This document shows, in pieces, positions 1-10,549 of a stretch of 64,000 bases of DNA. The translations under genes and the position numbers were made by a program. This DNA is from Symbiodinium kawagutii. Taxonomy: Eukaryota; Sar; Dinophyceae; Suessiales; Symbiodiniaceae. The notes under the pieces are model-generated. The model was not told the origin of the DNA. It was given only the letters and a program-made list of their open reading frames with translations, and ran no database searches. Position 1 is the first letter of the stretch. The number at the start of each line of letters is the position of its first letter. The stretch covers positions 1 to 64,000 of the forward strand of contig VSDK01025485.1 of NCBI GenBank assembly GCA_009767595.1. Reading direction: 5' to 3'.

Positions 1-1369
1 GGAAACTTCCGCCCCCGGCTTGCCCGGGTACTACTGGTAATGGTTAATAGGGTTCTTTTAGTGGTTAATAGTGGTAAATAGTGGTGATAAGTTATGGTTA
101 AAAGATGATGGTTACCAAGGATGATTTGATGGTTAACTATGATTGTCAATACATGTTAATCATGGTGAATTATTGCTAGTAGATTGTACTGATTAATGAT
201 TAGTTAGTTGTTTCTAGTTGATAGTTATGGCTAATGACTCATATGACTAGTGGTTACTGATGGTTGATAAAGGTTGTTGCGGCTCATGATTGTGAAGGAT
301 TATTGATGGCTAGTGAACAAAGATGATTGATGGTTCATGATTCATGATGGTTAATGTAACGGTGATTGATGGATAATCAGGGTCATTGATGATTTGTTAT
401 GGATAAGAGAGGGTATCGATGGTTAATAAACTTGATGGTTGTCTAAAGGCTGATTATGATTGATGGCTATTCGATGGTAACCCATGATGGTCAACTATGG
501 TGAATAAGCAACAAAGTTATCGTTGGTTGGGAGTGATGAGTAGCAATGCTTAATGGTGGATAGATAATAGGGGATAATCACCAATAAGAATAGGGCAGAC
601 AACAACTACATGTCAAACTGGTTGGGGGTTTCAAGATTGACATTTTTTCTTCGAACCACAACTGGGAATGCTGGCTTCTTTTGGCAACTGTATCTTTGGG
701 ATGGGTTAGAACCGCCTAGCGGCTAACATTGGTATTTTACCCATACGACATATGGATTACAGCACTGGATGATCGAAGGCCACTGTTTTGAGTGGTTGAT
801 GGTGCACGAATGGTCTACCAATGTTTGAACCCATGGTTAACTGATAGTAATTTAGAATGAACTATATAATGGTTAACCGGCTGCTTTGAATGATTAAACC
901 CCAACAATGGCGGTAAAGAAATCATGGTTGACGATGATCAAGAAATGGTTGAGTATTCATTCATCGTTTCAATCATCCCATGGTGAATAGTGATGGTTAA
1001 TAAGTAGATGAAGAAATAGGGGTGATAAGATTGTGGGTTAACATATATATAGTTGCGACTATGTGTTCAAACTTCTTCGTTGAGTGATTACGGGTGCACT
1101 ATGTAGTGCTTAATTAACTATCATGGTCATGGTTGAATAGTCAACAATCATCGGTCCCTGGTGATTGTCCTGAAAATAGTTGATCATTGTGAACGAGATG
1201 TTGGTCCACAATTGGTGACATGGTGAGTTTTTTTTCAACAATGAATTCAAAATGTAGCGTTGTTATTTGATGAACAGCCAACAGCCACCAGCTACTCAGC
1301 TTGGAAAAGAAACATGCAGCTTACAACAGGAATCAGCACATCAACCCTTCACCACGGTTGTCACCTCAG
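1..1369. other. AT-rich intron-like region with degenerate TGGTTAAT repeats
   Basis: No convincing gene. The plus strand is a drift of imperfect TGGTTAATGATGG-type words. A possible short coding patch at 636-707 (after TTTCAAG; frame begins IDIFSSNHNWEC) is too weak to call separately. The first 43 bases resemble 18991-19033 (see findings). Confidence 0.5.
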
Positions 1370-1508
1370 GTTCTGTGCTACCTACGGCACCACGGAAATA
1401 GCGACCGAAGTGAGCAGCATGAGCGCCTCTTGCGCTCTGCCCTAGCACAAGATGCGGCAGATGCCGCAGAGGCCGAGGCACCTTCCCACGCTTTCCACGG
1501 CATGGGAG
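1370..1508 (+). CDS. candidate internal exon, unknown protein
   Basis: Open frame after a CCTCAG|G acceptor, reading VLCYLRHHGNSDR and then an acidic, Ala-rich stretch (DAADAAEAEAPSHA). It is GC-richer than the AT-rich flanks. The 3' edge near CATGG|GA would need a GA-type donor, which dinoflagellates allow. TGGTTGATGATG repeats start within 110 bases downstream. No family recognised. Confidence 0.5.
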
Positions 1509-2154
1509 ATAGGATTCTCATTGAGATGTTTTTTATATGCCAACAAAGTCCAAGGAAGAACTCTGATTTTTTCCGCCATTTAGAAGGGTCCAGAACTGTT
1601 GATAATTGATGGTTGATGATGAAACTTTCATTAGATCTTTCTTTTTCACGGTTGAGAATGCTTAATAAGTGTTGACAAATGCTTGATGATTAAACTCTCA
1701 AATGGTGAAGAACTGTTGAGGGTAATCGTTGAAAAGTGGTTGATGATGGTCAATCATTTTTCGGCCGACGGTTGATGCTTAACCGCGGCCTGAATGGAAC
1801 CCCAAGATTTGGCTGCGATGGTGTTCGGTTGGTGATTTGGACGATTTGGACGCCTACAGTTCATGGGTGCCTAACAATGGTTGGTCGATGTCCGAACAGT
1901 GGTTGCTGATTCCTGGGTGGCTAACGATGGGTGGCTAACAATGCTTGTTGGTTCATGGATGGTGTTAAAAGACCCAACGAGATTTGTCGATTTTTTTATG
2001 CAGCTGCTTACCTTTCTATATAGCCATCTCTCCGTCTATATATCCCATGTGCTTGCTGAGCTACTGATCTAATTGAGGATCAACCTACAGTATCTGCCGG
2101 CATGCCAATCTATTCTATGTATCTACTTGGCAAACTGTCCAGGAAAATCTCCGG

Positions 2155-2195
<41 letters not shown>
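1509..2195. other. intron-like spacer with (CTAT)n microsatellite
   Basis: TGGTTGATGATGG-type words from about 1600. A weak coding-like patch (1807-1905, frame IWLRWCSVGDLDDLD) follows CCCCAAG. A (CTAT)n microsatellite at about 2155-2200 runs into CTAG directly before the next coding island, where it could serve as polypyrimidine tract. Confidence 0.4.
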
Positions 2196-2200
<5 letters not shown>

Positions 2201-2201
<1 letters not shown>

Positions 2202-2547
2202 GCTCGATCCATCCCTCCGCTGTCCGGACACTGGCCAATCTCTTGAACGAAGTATCTTCCAAGGCGGTGCTGCGCCAGATTTTTTATTCGCAATCCTTTC
2301 CCGGACTCAGGAGACTTCCCTGCTGCACCCGCCGTTTGCTAAGTCTATTTGTCGACCATCATGAAGCACAAGGCTATTGAAAAATAGCCGAACGTCATTC
2401 CGTCGCGAACATTGGCTGCATGTCTCTCTTGACATCTCTTTGGACTTTTTCGTCGACTACATCCAAATTTCCTTGAAGCACTTGTGCTTTGAGGAAGCCA
2501 CTTCTTGGAGGAGAAACAGGGCAATCTCAGAGGATCACAAGAGCTAG
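2201..2547 (+). CDS. candidate coding island, two frames, unknown protein
   Basis: 2201-2380 reads SSIHPSAVRTLANLLNEV and continues to a TGA. 2371-2547, in another frame after ACAAG|G, reads LLKNSRTSFRREHWLHVSL and is rich in aromatic and charged residues, ending at TAG 2545-2547. Either two exons with a very short intron or one frame broken by an indel. No family recognised. Confidence 0.4.
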
Positions 2548-2721
2548 TGCCGCGGCTGACCAATTGCCACGATTGAAGTATATATTATGTCTGCTAAGAC
2601 CTTGTATAGCCTACAATAGCCACCTATCCAAGAAACGGCCTCTTACATAATACCAGCTGGTGGTTTTAGGCATTTTTATTCCCCGGATAGCTGACAAGCT
2701 ATACGGGGTTCTTGCTCCTCT

Positions 2722-3575
2722 ATGGTAGGGCCTCGAATCGGCGTTTTTGTTTGCCGTCCTGTATTCCCGACGTGGGCATTCGCCGTTGGCAGCTGTTCAA
2801 GGAGCGCTTTGGGCTCTGCCTTGAAGTATGCAGCAGCAGTAGAAATGATTCTGTCAGGACTGGTGGGTGGACCAGCTCGGACAGTACGGCGGGCCCATGG
2901 ACGAGAAAGTGTGGGCACGTGCGGAATACTTCACTCGCTGGGCCCACAAGTCCTTATCCGGACCACTCCGCCTTCAAGACCTTGCCGGTTTTGTCGTTGC
3001 TCGGCTTTGGCAAGTTGCAAGCTTTGATAAGCAGCATTGAAATCTTTGCTTAGTGAGGTTTTTCGCGTCACCGAAGAAGATGAGAAGTGGGTGGCGGAGA
3101 ATCGAAATCGAGAGGCGGGACTTGCTTCAAGACTTAATTTGCTCGCTCAGAATAATTTACGTGCTTCAGGACATTCCATGGCCACCTCATCGTCAGCAGC
3201 CAATCACAGCATTGCTGGCTTCAAGCTTTTGACCTCACATTGTTTGGCAGGTCTTGGCCTTTATGCCTTGAGATTCGTCGGCAGAGGATGTTATAAGGCT
3301 CGGATGTCATGTGTTGTCTTTGCAGCTTTAGCCTCGTGGATCGTATGTCAGGCAAGGGTGGCAAAGCGGTGGTGCCTTCGGGAGAGCTTTGGACAGGAGG
3401 AAAAAATCGGCTGCTGACCTTTGTGGGCCATGAAGTTGACACGGCATGTCAGGAGATCTCTGATGCGACATTTCTTTTTCAATTTGGGAACAAAAACTAT
3501 ATGCTTAACAGTGCTGTGCTTGCTTTCGATGCTTTGGTGGATTTGAAGGGTTTGAGAACCAACATGCTTACTTGA
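2722..3575 (+). CDS. candidate multi-segment gene fragment with one clear intron
   Basis: Three coding-like segments follow each other. 2855-3040 reads QDWWVDQLGQYGGPMDEK after CTGTCAG. 3037-3250 reads KSLLSEVFRVTEEDEKW in the next frame, so a one-base shift lies near 3038. A GT-AG intron fits 3251-3351 (donor GGCAG|GT, acceptor GTCAG|G), and the split Gly codon joins correctly to 3352-3575, which reads KGGKAVVPSGELWTGG and ends at TGA. Upstream of 2855 two frames are plausible. The shift may be decay or an assembly indel. Function unknown. Confidence 0.5.
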
Positions 3576-3632
3576 AGTGGATTATTGGAAACCGTTGCTC
3601 ATTTTGCAGGTATGTTGTTTGAGGAAGAAACA

Positions 3633-3700
3633 GGCTGAAATTTCTTAATTCCGTTGTTGGCTTGATCTCTTCTCTGAGTCATGGCATCGTCCACTTGGAT
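3633..3700 (+). CDS. candidate short exon
   Basis: After AAACAG|G the frame reads LKFLNSVVGLISSLSHGIV. The consensus-like donor GAT|GTAAGC follows at 3701 and TTTGCAG lies 50 bases further on. The minus strand is also open here (3599-3781), so strand is not certain. Confidence 0.35.
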
Positions 3701-3794
3701 GTAAGCCTGAAGCGTACTGTGTGTGTGGATGTCTGCGAAACCGATCATTTGCAGCATGGAACTCTCAGCATTAGTTGTCATTTCGGCTTGTTTT

Positions 3795-4300
3795 GATCCG
3801 CTGCTCTGCCGCTGCTCATGCTTGTCTCCCTTTGTCTACCTTTGTCTACCTTTGTTTCCCCTTAGTCTCTCCTTTGCCTCCCTTGTGGCTCTGGATCGGC
3901 GCTTTGTTTGCCGCTGCTCTGCCGCTGCTCATGCTTGTCTCCCTTTGTCTCCCCTTTGTTTTCCCTTTGTCTATCTCGCCTTTGTCTCGTCTTTGTCTCG
4001 CCTTTGTCTCCACTTTGTCTCCCCTTTGTCATCCCTTTGTGTCCCTTTGTCTTTCCTTTGTCTCCCTTGTTTGGCTTTGGATCGGCGCTTTGTTTGCCGC
4101 GCTCTGCCGCCGTTAATGCTTGTCTCCTTCGTCTTCCCTTTGTCTCCCCTTTGTGTCCTTTTGTCTCCCTTGTTTGGCTCTGGATCGGCGCTTTGTTTGC
4201 CGCTGCTCTGCCGCTGCTCACGCTTGTCTCCCTTTGTCTTCCCTTTGTGTCCCCTTTGTCTTCCGCTGCTCTGCCGCTGCTCATGCTTGTTTCCCTTCAT
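3795..4300. repeat. polypyrimidine minisatellite with compound unit
   Basis: A unit holding GGATCGGCGCTTTG, then GCCGCTGCTCTGCCGCTGCT, then runs of CTCCCTTTGTCT recurs with three fuller copies (about 3888, 4071, 4166) and partial copies at each end. The T/C asymmetry is extreme, so the long open frames in several phases here are artefacts of the repeat. Confidence 0.85.
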
Positions 4301-4326
4301 GTCTGACCATGCATTTCAAAACGCAG

Positions 4327-4395
4327 GTTTATGGTACACACCCTGGAAATCCTTGTGCGCAACGCGCCCGCTATCTGGGGTCTATGCTGGTGTAA
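4327..4395 (+). CDS. candidate short exon
   Basis: Immediately after the pyrimidine repeat and an ACGCAG|G acceptor, the frame reads FMVHTLEILVRNAPAIWGL. The 3' edge is not defined. The repeat would form an unusually long polypyrimidine tract for this acceptor. Confidence 0.4.
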   Translation, partial: VYGTHPGNPCAQRARYLGSMLV

Positions 4396-4411
4396 TTTTC
4401 CCCTGGTATTA

Positions 4412-4478
4412 ACAAATGGTTGGTTGGTTGGTTGACTAAGATTTTTCATAGGGGTTGAAACCACCAACCAGAATAGCT
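4412..4478. mobile_element. family C element (partial)
   Basis: Carries the family C word AAATGGTTGGTTG, then GACTAAGATTTTTCATAGG, then the terminus TTGAAACCACCAACCAG. Only the right half matches other copies. Confidence 0.5.
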
Positions 4479-4539
4479 ACTTATCCCAGATAGATTTGTG
4501 AATCCCGGGTATCACTTGGTAGCCCCGGTGTCCCAACAG

Positions 4540-4665
4540 ACCTGAGCCCCCTTCCGGTGATCCGCGATACTCCCCGGTATCTTCGGGACGTGGGTTGGCA
4601 CCCAAAAATTCTTGGGAGCTGTGCCACCAATCATGGATAAACCCATACAGACCATTCAGCAGACC
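4540..4665 (+). CDS. candidate exon, Pro/Ser-rich
   Basis: After CCAACAG the frame reads PEPPSGDPRYSPVSSGRGL and continues with Trp-rich sequence (SWELCHQSWINPYR) to a TGA. GC-rich island between two TIR elements. No family recognised. Confidence 0.4.
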
Positions 4666-4709
4666 CTGTTGATCATGATCCTGACGATGTTCATATTGTT
4701 TCTGAAAAC

Positions 4710-4816
4710 AGGGGCAGCCCTAAATCATCCATTATTAACCATTTACACGAATAAGCCATCCATTTCGGAAGGTCCCAAAATTTATGGGTCCCCCACGTTG
4801 AAAAACCACCGCGTTG
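4710..4816. mobile_element. family A TIR element (diverged)
   Basis: Keeps the family A core (CTAAATCATCCATTATTAAC, then GGTCCC) and a terminus resembling GAGAAACCACC. Its left end is degraded. Confidence 0.45.
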
Positions 4817-4998
4817 GCGGTGATAGTTATTTTGTGGTTGACGTAACCTGATACACGGGAGCTCTTGACGCATCTTTTGCTTGCACAGTTGGTTTCGTGG
4901 AATTGTGTCAAACCAGAGGATAAGCGAGATACCAAACAACATACCGTGCATAAGACGAACCACCAACCATAACCATACTACAAGCCATCAGTCACCAG

Positions 4999-5085
4999 GA
5001 TGCCAACTCTCCTTAAGCATCACCTGGAGGCCATTCGCCTGGCATCCTCACCCTTGCGGACGAAGGTGTGGAACGCTGACGGCTA
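4999..5085 (+). CDS. candidate exon
   Basis: After TCACCAG|G the frame reads MPTLLKHHLEAIRLASSPL, helix-like and basic. Possible donors are AAG|GTGTGG inside or ACG|GC at the end. Another frame through the same bases is open but compositionally poorer. Confidence 0.4.
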
Positions 5086-5129
5086 AACTGTTGAACTATG
5101 ACGTGACGTGGAGGTTGGTGAAGCCGTTG

Positions 5130-5210
5130 AACATTTGTGCTTGAACTGTTGTTGTGGTTGTTGTGGTTGTTGTTGTTGTTGAACTATTGTTGTTGTCATT
5201 GTTGTGCTTG
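5130..5210. repeat. (GTT)n-rich microsatellite
   Basis: Imperfect GTT/GTG trinucleotide run. A possible hydrophobic coding patch follows at about 5222-5345 (LFRMATLSFLPGSVAVPWL) but it has no clear splice edges. Confidence 0.7.
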
Positions 5211-5345
5211 GTCGCACCCATTTGCTCTTGAATCCGAACAGAAGTATCGAGGTATCTCGAGGTTTGTTTCGCATGGCAACCCTTAGTTTTCTGCCTGGGT
5301 CAGTGGCGGTCCCTTGGCTGATCGGCTTGTCTCCATTGATCATCT

Positions 5346-5474
5346 GCTTGGTGGTTTCAAACATTTTTTATTGTTCCCAACTTAGTGTATCAACATGTAT
5401 CCACCAACAGTTGGTTGGCTATTGATTGACAAGCATATTTATCATGACGGGGTGGTTCAACCACCAACCAGTCA
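5346..5474. mobile_element. family C TIR element
   Basis: Left terminus TTGGTGGTTTCAAAC and right terminus GTTCAACCACCAACCAG are inverted. The internal GACAAGCATAT..TCATGACGGGG is shared with the copy at 49917-50009. Confidence 0.6.
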
Positions 5475-5482
5475 TGCTTCAG

Positions 5483-5697
5483 AGGGGAACTACGCGCACG
5501 CGGTGATGGTGGCTCACAGCACTTGCCCGATGACCAGTGACTGCTTCCAGGTGCTGACTGTGTGTCCCCGCCTATACCCGCAGCCTTCGGGAACGGCGAG
5601 TTCTCCGGTGGCAGGGCCTTTCCATGTGGACTTTGTTGATGAGAGGCTGGGGATGGCTGGGACATGGCTGGGATGGGTCAGAACCATAGAGAATTGA
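5483..5697 (+). CDS. candidate exon, unknown protein
   Basis: Starts right after a family C element with acceptor CTTCAG. The frame reads RGNYAHAVMVAHSTCPMTS and later GPFHVDFVDERLGMAGTW, ending at TGA 5695-5697. GC-rich with mixed, protein-like composition. Possible terminal exon. No family recognised. Confidence 0.5.
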
Positions 5698-5726
5698 TTT
5701 GGCTGATGGTATTTTCTCCATATTTT

Positions 5727-5848
5727 AGATGGTTGGAGTCTCACGCCATAGGGGGCCTTCCCAGTTGTCATCCAGTTTATTAACCATTTGCCATAGTAAA
5801 CCAACCACAACTTTGGGGTCCCGTATGGCGTGAGAAACCACCAGATGG
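5727..5848. mobile_element. family A TIR element (variant termini)
   Basis: Termini GAGTCTCACGCCATAGGGGG and its near reverse complement (TATGGCGTGAGAAACCACC) flank the family A core with AAACCAACCA. Confidence 0.6.
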
Positions 5849-6382
5849 TTGGTTGCTGAACTAATACTTTTGGGATGGCTTCTAACCACCAGCCAATGAT
5901 ACACTGTATACATAGATATGTATTTATATATTTTTATCTATATATATATATATATAAATAGCGGTCAGTGGTTGAACATCGATTGCAATTCATTACGTGC
6001 AAAAATAGGGATGGATAGGGGATATACCAACTGTGTGGCGAGCTAGGTCATGACCATACCCACAATGGCCATAACCAGCATATAACCCATACAAGACATT
6101 GATTGTGGTTAACCGGATAGAAATCAATATAGCAATCACCAACCTTTATACTTTATACAACCATTATAGTTTAACCATATAACCATGATATGACCACTAT
6201 ATAACCACTATAGAACCATTTTCAATATATATATATATTTACATATGTATATATATATATATACATACATATTTATTTACTGATATTACATATACAGATA
6301 CACATAGATAAGCATATCATCCATATCAACAACCACTATTTTCGTCATCCGAGTCCTGGTGCTCCGTGCTTCGTAGCTCCAG
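5849..6382. other. AT-rich intron-like spacer with TA microsatellites
   Basis: (TA)n runs at about 5937-5957 and 6223-6262. TATAACCACTATA-type words run on the plus strand from about 6050 to 6235, upstream of the next candidate exon. No gene seen. Confidence 0.5.
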
Positions 6383-6494
6383 GTCTCGGTTGGTGATTGA
6401 CCTGGACCTGGTGAGTTGGCCCATGACCCGTGGCCTTCGTCATGAAATCTTGCGAAGCCTGGGCTACAGCACGGCACCTGGGCAGACGCGTTAA
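6383..6494 (+). CDS. candidate exon
   Basis: After GCTCCAG|G the frame reads SRLVIDLDLVSWPMTRGLR and then HEILRSLGYSTAPGQTR to TAA. Flanked upstream by ATAACCACTA-type and downstream by GGGTGGTGGG / GGTTGATGG-type repeats, the arrangement seen around several other exons. Confidence 0.5.
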
Positions 6495-6860
6495 GGGTGG
6501 CACGTTAAGGGTGGTGGGTTGGGTGGTGGGGTGGGTGGCGGTAAGGGTGGTAGGTTGATGGTGAGTGGGTCATGTTGGTAGTGGGTGGTGATTGATGGAT
6601 TTCGATGTTCGTGGGTAATGATGATAATGGATTGGTGCTTTCAAACATGTTTGATTTTTTCTGGTATTAATAAATGGTTGGTTGATTAAGTAACACTTTT
6701 CAGAGGGTTTGAAACAACCAACCAGATACATGCTGGCGTTAATGATGAGTAATTAATTGTGCTTGACAAGTCTATTCCACAGTATGGGATGGCGGTCTGA
6801 AGCCACCCTTCGCACACTGAAGTAGGTTGATGTCTATCACAACTCATCCCTATTGATATG
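6495..6860. other. intron-like spacer with family C element
   Basis: G-rich GGGTGGTGGG-type repeats to about 6600, then a family C element at about 6627-6726 (GTGCTTTCAAAC to TTTGAAACAACCAACCAG). A weak short coding patch at about 6782-6825 (MGWRSEATLRTLK) follows CCACAG. Confidence 0.5.
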
Positions 6861-7016
6861 AGGGTTTCTCAAAAAATGGGGACTCCCCTCAGCTATTTTC
6901 CAGCTTATTAATCATTTCTAGTACCCCCCAAAATCATCCAGCTTATCAATCTAGTACCCAAATCATGCAGTAAACCAACCATTTTTGGGGTAGCCCCATG
7001 GTTTGAGAAACCACCC
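6861..7016. mobile_element. family A TIR element (long, internally duplicated)
   Basis: Starts GGGTTTCTCAAAAAATGG and ends TTTGAGAAACCACCC. The core block with CCCCCCAAAATCATCCAG appears in duplicated form, so this is a longer composite copy. Confidence 0.65.
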
Positions 7017-7087
7017 TATGCCGATGGGTTCCCCAGCAAAACCTGGCGGGATCCCTGTGTTGTTGACCAATGGTTGGCTACCAAGGA

Positions 7088-7092
7088 TTCTG

Positions 7093-7124
<32 letters not shown>

Positions 7125-7260
7125 AATAATAATGATGATAAGGTTGATGATGATGATGATAATAATAACGATGATAAGGTTGATGATGATGATGATGATA
7201 ATAATGATGATAAGGTTGATGATGATGATGATAATAATGATGATAAGGTTGATGATGATT
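7088..7260. repeat. compound (GAT)n minisatellite
   Basis: GAT/AAT triplets organised in about four units of roughly 33-36 bp, each bearing GATGATAAGGTTGATG. The Asp-rich and Ser-rich open frames here are artefacts of the triplet repeat. Confidence 0.85.
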
Positions 7261-7377
7261 TGTTATCAGCTTTAATCCTTGAATGAATCACAATCCTCAT
7301 CAACGATCACAACCTGGATGATTGTGAACCACAGTTCAACCCCGTCCCCACCCAGCACCAGCTGCCCTTCGTTCCAG

Positions 7378-7496
7378 GTGTCCTTGCCCTATTGGGACGT
7401 GAAGCGGATGAGATCCGACGAGGATTTGGCCACTTTCATTGAGCTGAAACGAAAACCGGGCGCCAAAAATGTTCCAAGGGCAGCGCGCTTGCCAGG
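7378..7496 (+). CDS. candidate internal exon, basic protein segment
   Basis: One of the cleaner exons: acceptor GTTCCAG|G, frame VSLPYWDVKRMRSDEDLATF and then ELKRKPGAKNVPRAARLPG, donor CCAGG|GCGTCC of the GC type. The length (119 nt), AG|G acceptor and GC donor fit dinoflagellate introns. Charged, probably soluble segment; no family recognised. Confidence 0.65.
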
Positions 7497-8430
7497 GCGT
7501 CCGTCCAGGCTGAGCAACTGAGAGAACCGGGTGCCAACTGCTGGGTGGTGAACTGGTGGGTGAACTGGTTTTAGTTCACTAGTTTGGTCCAGAGATGTTC
7601 ACCAGGGGTGCAGCGTTGCGACCCACAGCTACCAATGGTGAATATTCCATGGGTTGATATTGGTTAATAAGGAACGGACTAGCTGGTCAACCAGTGATTA
7701 CTCATGGTGAAGTAATTAATGCTTGAGAAGCAACTGATGGTCGACATGACTGAATGATAAACTGTTTGGTTAACAATGGTCAATAAGTAGTTGGACAACT
7801 GGATATCACCAATATTGTGCACCTGGTTGCTATATTTGTGTATATTTCCAATTTTTTTTGGTATATACCAGTAGTTTAGTTGATATTGCTTAATCATCAC
7901 CAAGCGGAACATGGGAATATGCATGAAAAACTACATGGCACAGCTGGTTGGTGGTTTGATTGACATGTGTTTAATGCTTTTATCATAGCGGATAAAAATA
8001 ACCAGCAACAATGGTTAAACAATTCTGGGAATGGTTGAAATTGTTCAAACAGTTGTAGTAATTTCTGATGATGGTTGTGGCAATGCTTCATAGTAATGGT
8101 TGATAATTGTTAAAAAATAAATGATGGTTGCTATTGCTTGTATTAATGGTTGATGCCAGTAGTTCAGGATGGTTACACAGTGGTTAATACACTGCCTATT
8201 TGATGATGGCCCATGACGGCAATGGTTAAAGCCCGTGGTCAATAGTGTGTGATTAAGAACAGATTTTAATGTGAAGCACTTCATAGATATTGTTTATAAT
8301 GATGGCTGACCTCGGTGATTCTCCATATACTACTCATATTGTTATGGTTCACCTGAGTAGTCAATAGTTGGTAATCATAACTATCAATGCTTATGATGCG
8401 TAACGCGTTAATCCCTTCCTCTTCTGCCAG
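7497..8430. other. intron-like spacer containing a diverged duplicated segment
   Basis: 7603-7922 is a diverged copy of 11083-11418. The rest is TGGTTAATGG-type low-complexity sequence. No gene seen. Confidence 0.6.
7603..7922. repeat. dispersed repeat, copy 1 (pairs with 11083-11418)
   Basis: Shares an ordered series of words with 11083-11418: CAGGGGTRCAGCG, CGACCCACAGCTA, TGGTCGACA, CAACTGGATATCA and CACCAAG near the end. Its left end resembles the right terminus of family B elements (GGGGTACAGG..GACCCAC). Confidence 0.65.
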
Positions 8431-8570
8431 ATCCCCCCCCGGCGAAGCTACAAATTCCCAACACTGAAGGAAGGTTTGTGGGGCCTGAAATGGGGCGGAA
8501 ACTGGTCAAGGAAGCACGGGAAGCCTCCAAATCTCACTACAAAACCCAACAGTGTCCCTGTGTTCGAAGG
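8431..8570 (+). CDS. candidate exon, basic/aromatic segment
   Basis: Acceptor TTCTGCCAG. The frame reads IPPRRSYKFPTLKEGLWGL then KWGGNWSRKHGKPPN, open to TAA at about 8597. The exact donor is ambiguous (CCT|GTGTTC or TTC|GA). Paired in phase with 8636-8775. No family recognised. Confidence 0.55.
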
Positions 8571-8635
8571 GAACCATTATTATATTAACCAACACTAATG
8601 TTTGAAATTTACTTGGGAACAACCATTTTCCCAAG

Positions 8636-8775
8636 GCATGGCTGACCTGTGGTCTCGAATTCAATTTCACCGAACCCACAGGCGATGGGGAAATCATGCA
8701 GCAAATTCAGACCCATGTGACCAAAAACAAGTCATTGGCACAGCAGCAAAATAGCAATTCGGTGTGGGGATTTCT
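8636..8775 (+). CDS. candidate exon following 8431-8570
   Basis: Acceptor CCCAAG|G. The phase-0 frame reads AWLTCGLEFNFTEPTGDGE then IMQQIQTHVTKNKSLAQQQ. The frame runs into the left terminus of the family A element at 8764 and stops there. The upstream intron would be about 65-90 nt. Confidence 0.55.
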
Positions 8776-8870
8776 CAAGCCATAGGGGACCCGGAAGTTA
8801 CGGATACTTTATTAGGTTAGTAGACTGAGAACTGGGGGACCCCTATGACTTCAGAACCCCCGTGTAATTC
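8764..8870. mobile_element. family A TIR element
   Basis: Begins GGGGATTTCTCAAGCCATAG and ends near GACCCCTATGACTTCAGAACC, the variant with CAAGCCAT in place of CAAAATAG. Confidence 0.6.
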
Positions 8871-8940
8871 GGAGCTAAACTTTACGGCAAGAAAATGCGC
8901 ACATTGGCAACCACAAATAGGTTTGTTTGTCAGAATAGCT

Positions 8941-9024
8941 GTACCCCCAAATCATCCAGTTATCGAGCATTTATAGTACTAAACCAACCATTTTGTGGGG
9001 CTCTCTATTTTCAGAAAGCACCAT
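8941..9024. mobile_element. family A element, 5'-truncated
   Basis: Starts at GTACCCCCAAATCATCCAG, keeps AAACCAACCATTTTGTGG and ends at TATTTTCAGAAAGCACC; about 20 bases of the left TIR are missing. Confidence 0.55.
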
Positions 9025-9142
9025 ATCGTTGGTATATCCCGTACAAATGGTGCTCATTATCCCATATGTTCAACCATTATTAACCACTATGAACCACCAG
9101 ATGATAACCACTATTGACCACTATTAACCTCCAATATTAACC

Positions 9143-9268
9143 AATATGGCTGTGGGTCCAAACCCTTAGTCCCCCTGGTTCCCATTATTAACCATTGTTT
9201 TCCCTATAGTTTGTTGGCTATTATCCACCAGTATTGGTTGGTTAATATTGACCCATAGCCATATATAG
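9143..9268. mobile_element. family B TIR element (reverse orientation)
   Basis: Starts AATATGGCTGTGGGTCCAAA and ends ATTGACCCATAGCCATAT. The interior is the reverse complement of the family B consensus (CCTGGTTCCCATTATTAACC). Confidence 0.7.
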
Positions 9269-9471
9269 CTGCTATATCCCCTATAGTTGCTAGTTGTAGT
9301 TATTATCCCCTACTATTAACCATTATTAACCACTAGTTGGTTGGTATACTAACCATTTTTAACCACCATGATTCACCATAGCAATAGGTTTCCCTGGTGG
9401 CGATGTCATCGCCATCAGGTGATGCCACCGAAGAGGCCGACGTGACCGAAGAGGCCGACGGCCGAGAGCAG

Positions 9472-9518
9472 GGTGGCTGCGGACATCTGTGAGATCGATG
9501 ACTTCCGGCAGTTGCACG
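9472..9518 (+). CDS. candidate 47-nt exon
   Basis: GAGAGCAG|G acceptor, frame VAADICEIDDFRQLH, donor CACG|GT. Just upstream the block ACCGAAGAGGCCGACG is duplicated in tandem, and the exon may begin earlier (frame SSPSGDATEEADVTEEADG). Flanks: TTAACCACTA-type words upstream, ATGGTTATC-type downstream. Confidence 0.45.
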
Positions 9519-10549
9519 GTTGGACCATGGTTGCTGGTGGTTTATTCATGGTTGGTAATGGTTATCTAATGGTTATCACATGGTTAAAAAGTGGATATGA
9601 TATGGTTATGATATAGATAGAATATGGTTGTAATTTGTGGTTATGCAATGGTTATGATATCGCTATGAATGATATAACATTGATAGTAATTCATGATGAA
9701 CCATGATTAACAATGGTTTTTGCTTTTGCTTTTGCGGCTGCATGCTCCTGAGGGCTATGATACACATCGGCTACCACGTATGATGAGCAATGGTTCATGA
9801 TGCTTTGAAGATGGTTTCTCAAGTCATTGGGTACCCGCCTGGCCCCCTAGCTAGTCTCTTGTAGATGATCAGCCTGGTCAGCCTCATCATAATTCACTGC
9901 TATCAGTCAGTCGTTCAGCAGAATCAACCATTGGTCGACAATTATCAGCCTTTAATAGTGAACCATACTTCCTCACGGTCAGCAACTCTTGCTACCAAGT
10001 ACGTAAAGGAGCCATGATCCAAAAGCTATACGGCAAGATTAGAAGCCACAATTTGGGGTGTGTTACACAGCTTTGATAGATTCGCAAAGAATGACTTGAC
10101 GACCATCCCCTGACAATGCTTCAACATCATTAACACCGAGTATTGAAGTGTAACCAGTATTAGCCACTATTGTTGATGATCAACCAGTATCGTTAGTTGT
10201 TCAGGTTTATTCTTCGACCATTCATTCACAGCCCCTACAAATGAACCATGATGTAACTCGTTCGCCGCCACTCGTTAATAATAAAACCGCTATTGTCAGT
10301 CATTAATCTAAATTGTAAATGACTTCATAACCAGCCATTAATCTGAATCATTGATGATAACTAGCCATTATATGCCATTATCAGTTATTAATTCATGTCA
10401 ACCATTGTTATATGCCATTATCAGTTACATGCCATTATCATTTATTATATGCCGGTAGCATTTAATAGCTAACCACTTAACCACTATTCATTCGCCGTTC
10501 ATAGCGGTCACCCATCAACTAAACATCAGCCATCCGCCGGCGCCCTAAG
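9519..10549. other. intron-like spacer, strand-asymmetric repeats
   Basis: Starts with TGGTTGGTAATGG-type words and ends, from about 10140, with ACCATTATCAGTTAT-type words, so the two ends are roughly complementary. A fragment resembling the family A left end lies at about 9811. No gene seen. Confidence 0.55.

Noticed and set aside
3862-4284. Long Lys/Arg/Gln-rich minus frame and Cys/Leu-rich plus frames
   Set aside because: They come from the pyrimidine minisatellite; every phase is open and the peptides are just the repeat.
7074-7303. Poly-Asp, poly-Met and poly-Ser open frames
   Set aside because: Products of the GAT/AAT triplet repeat, with no coding signal outside it.
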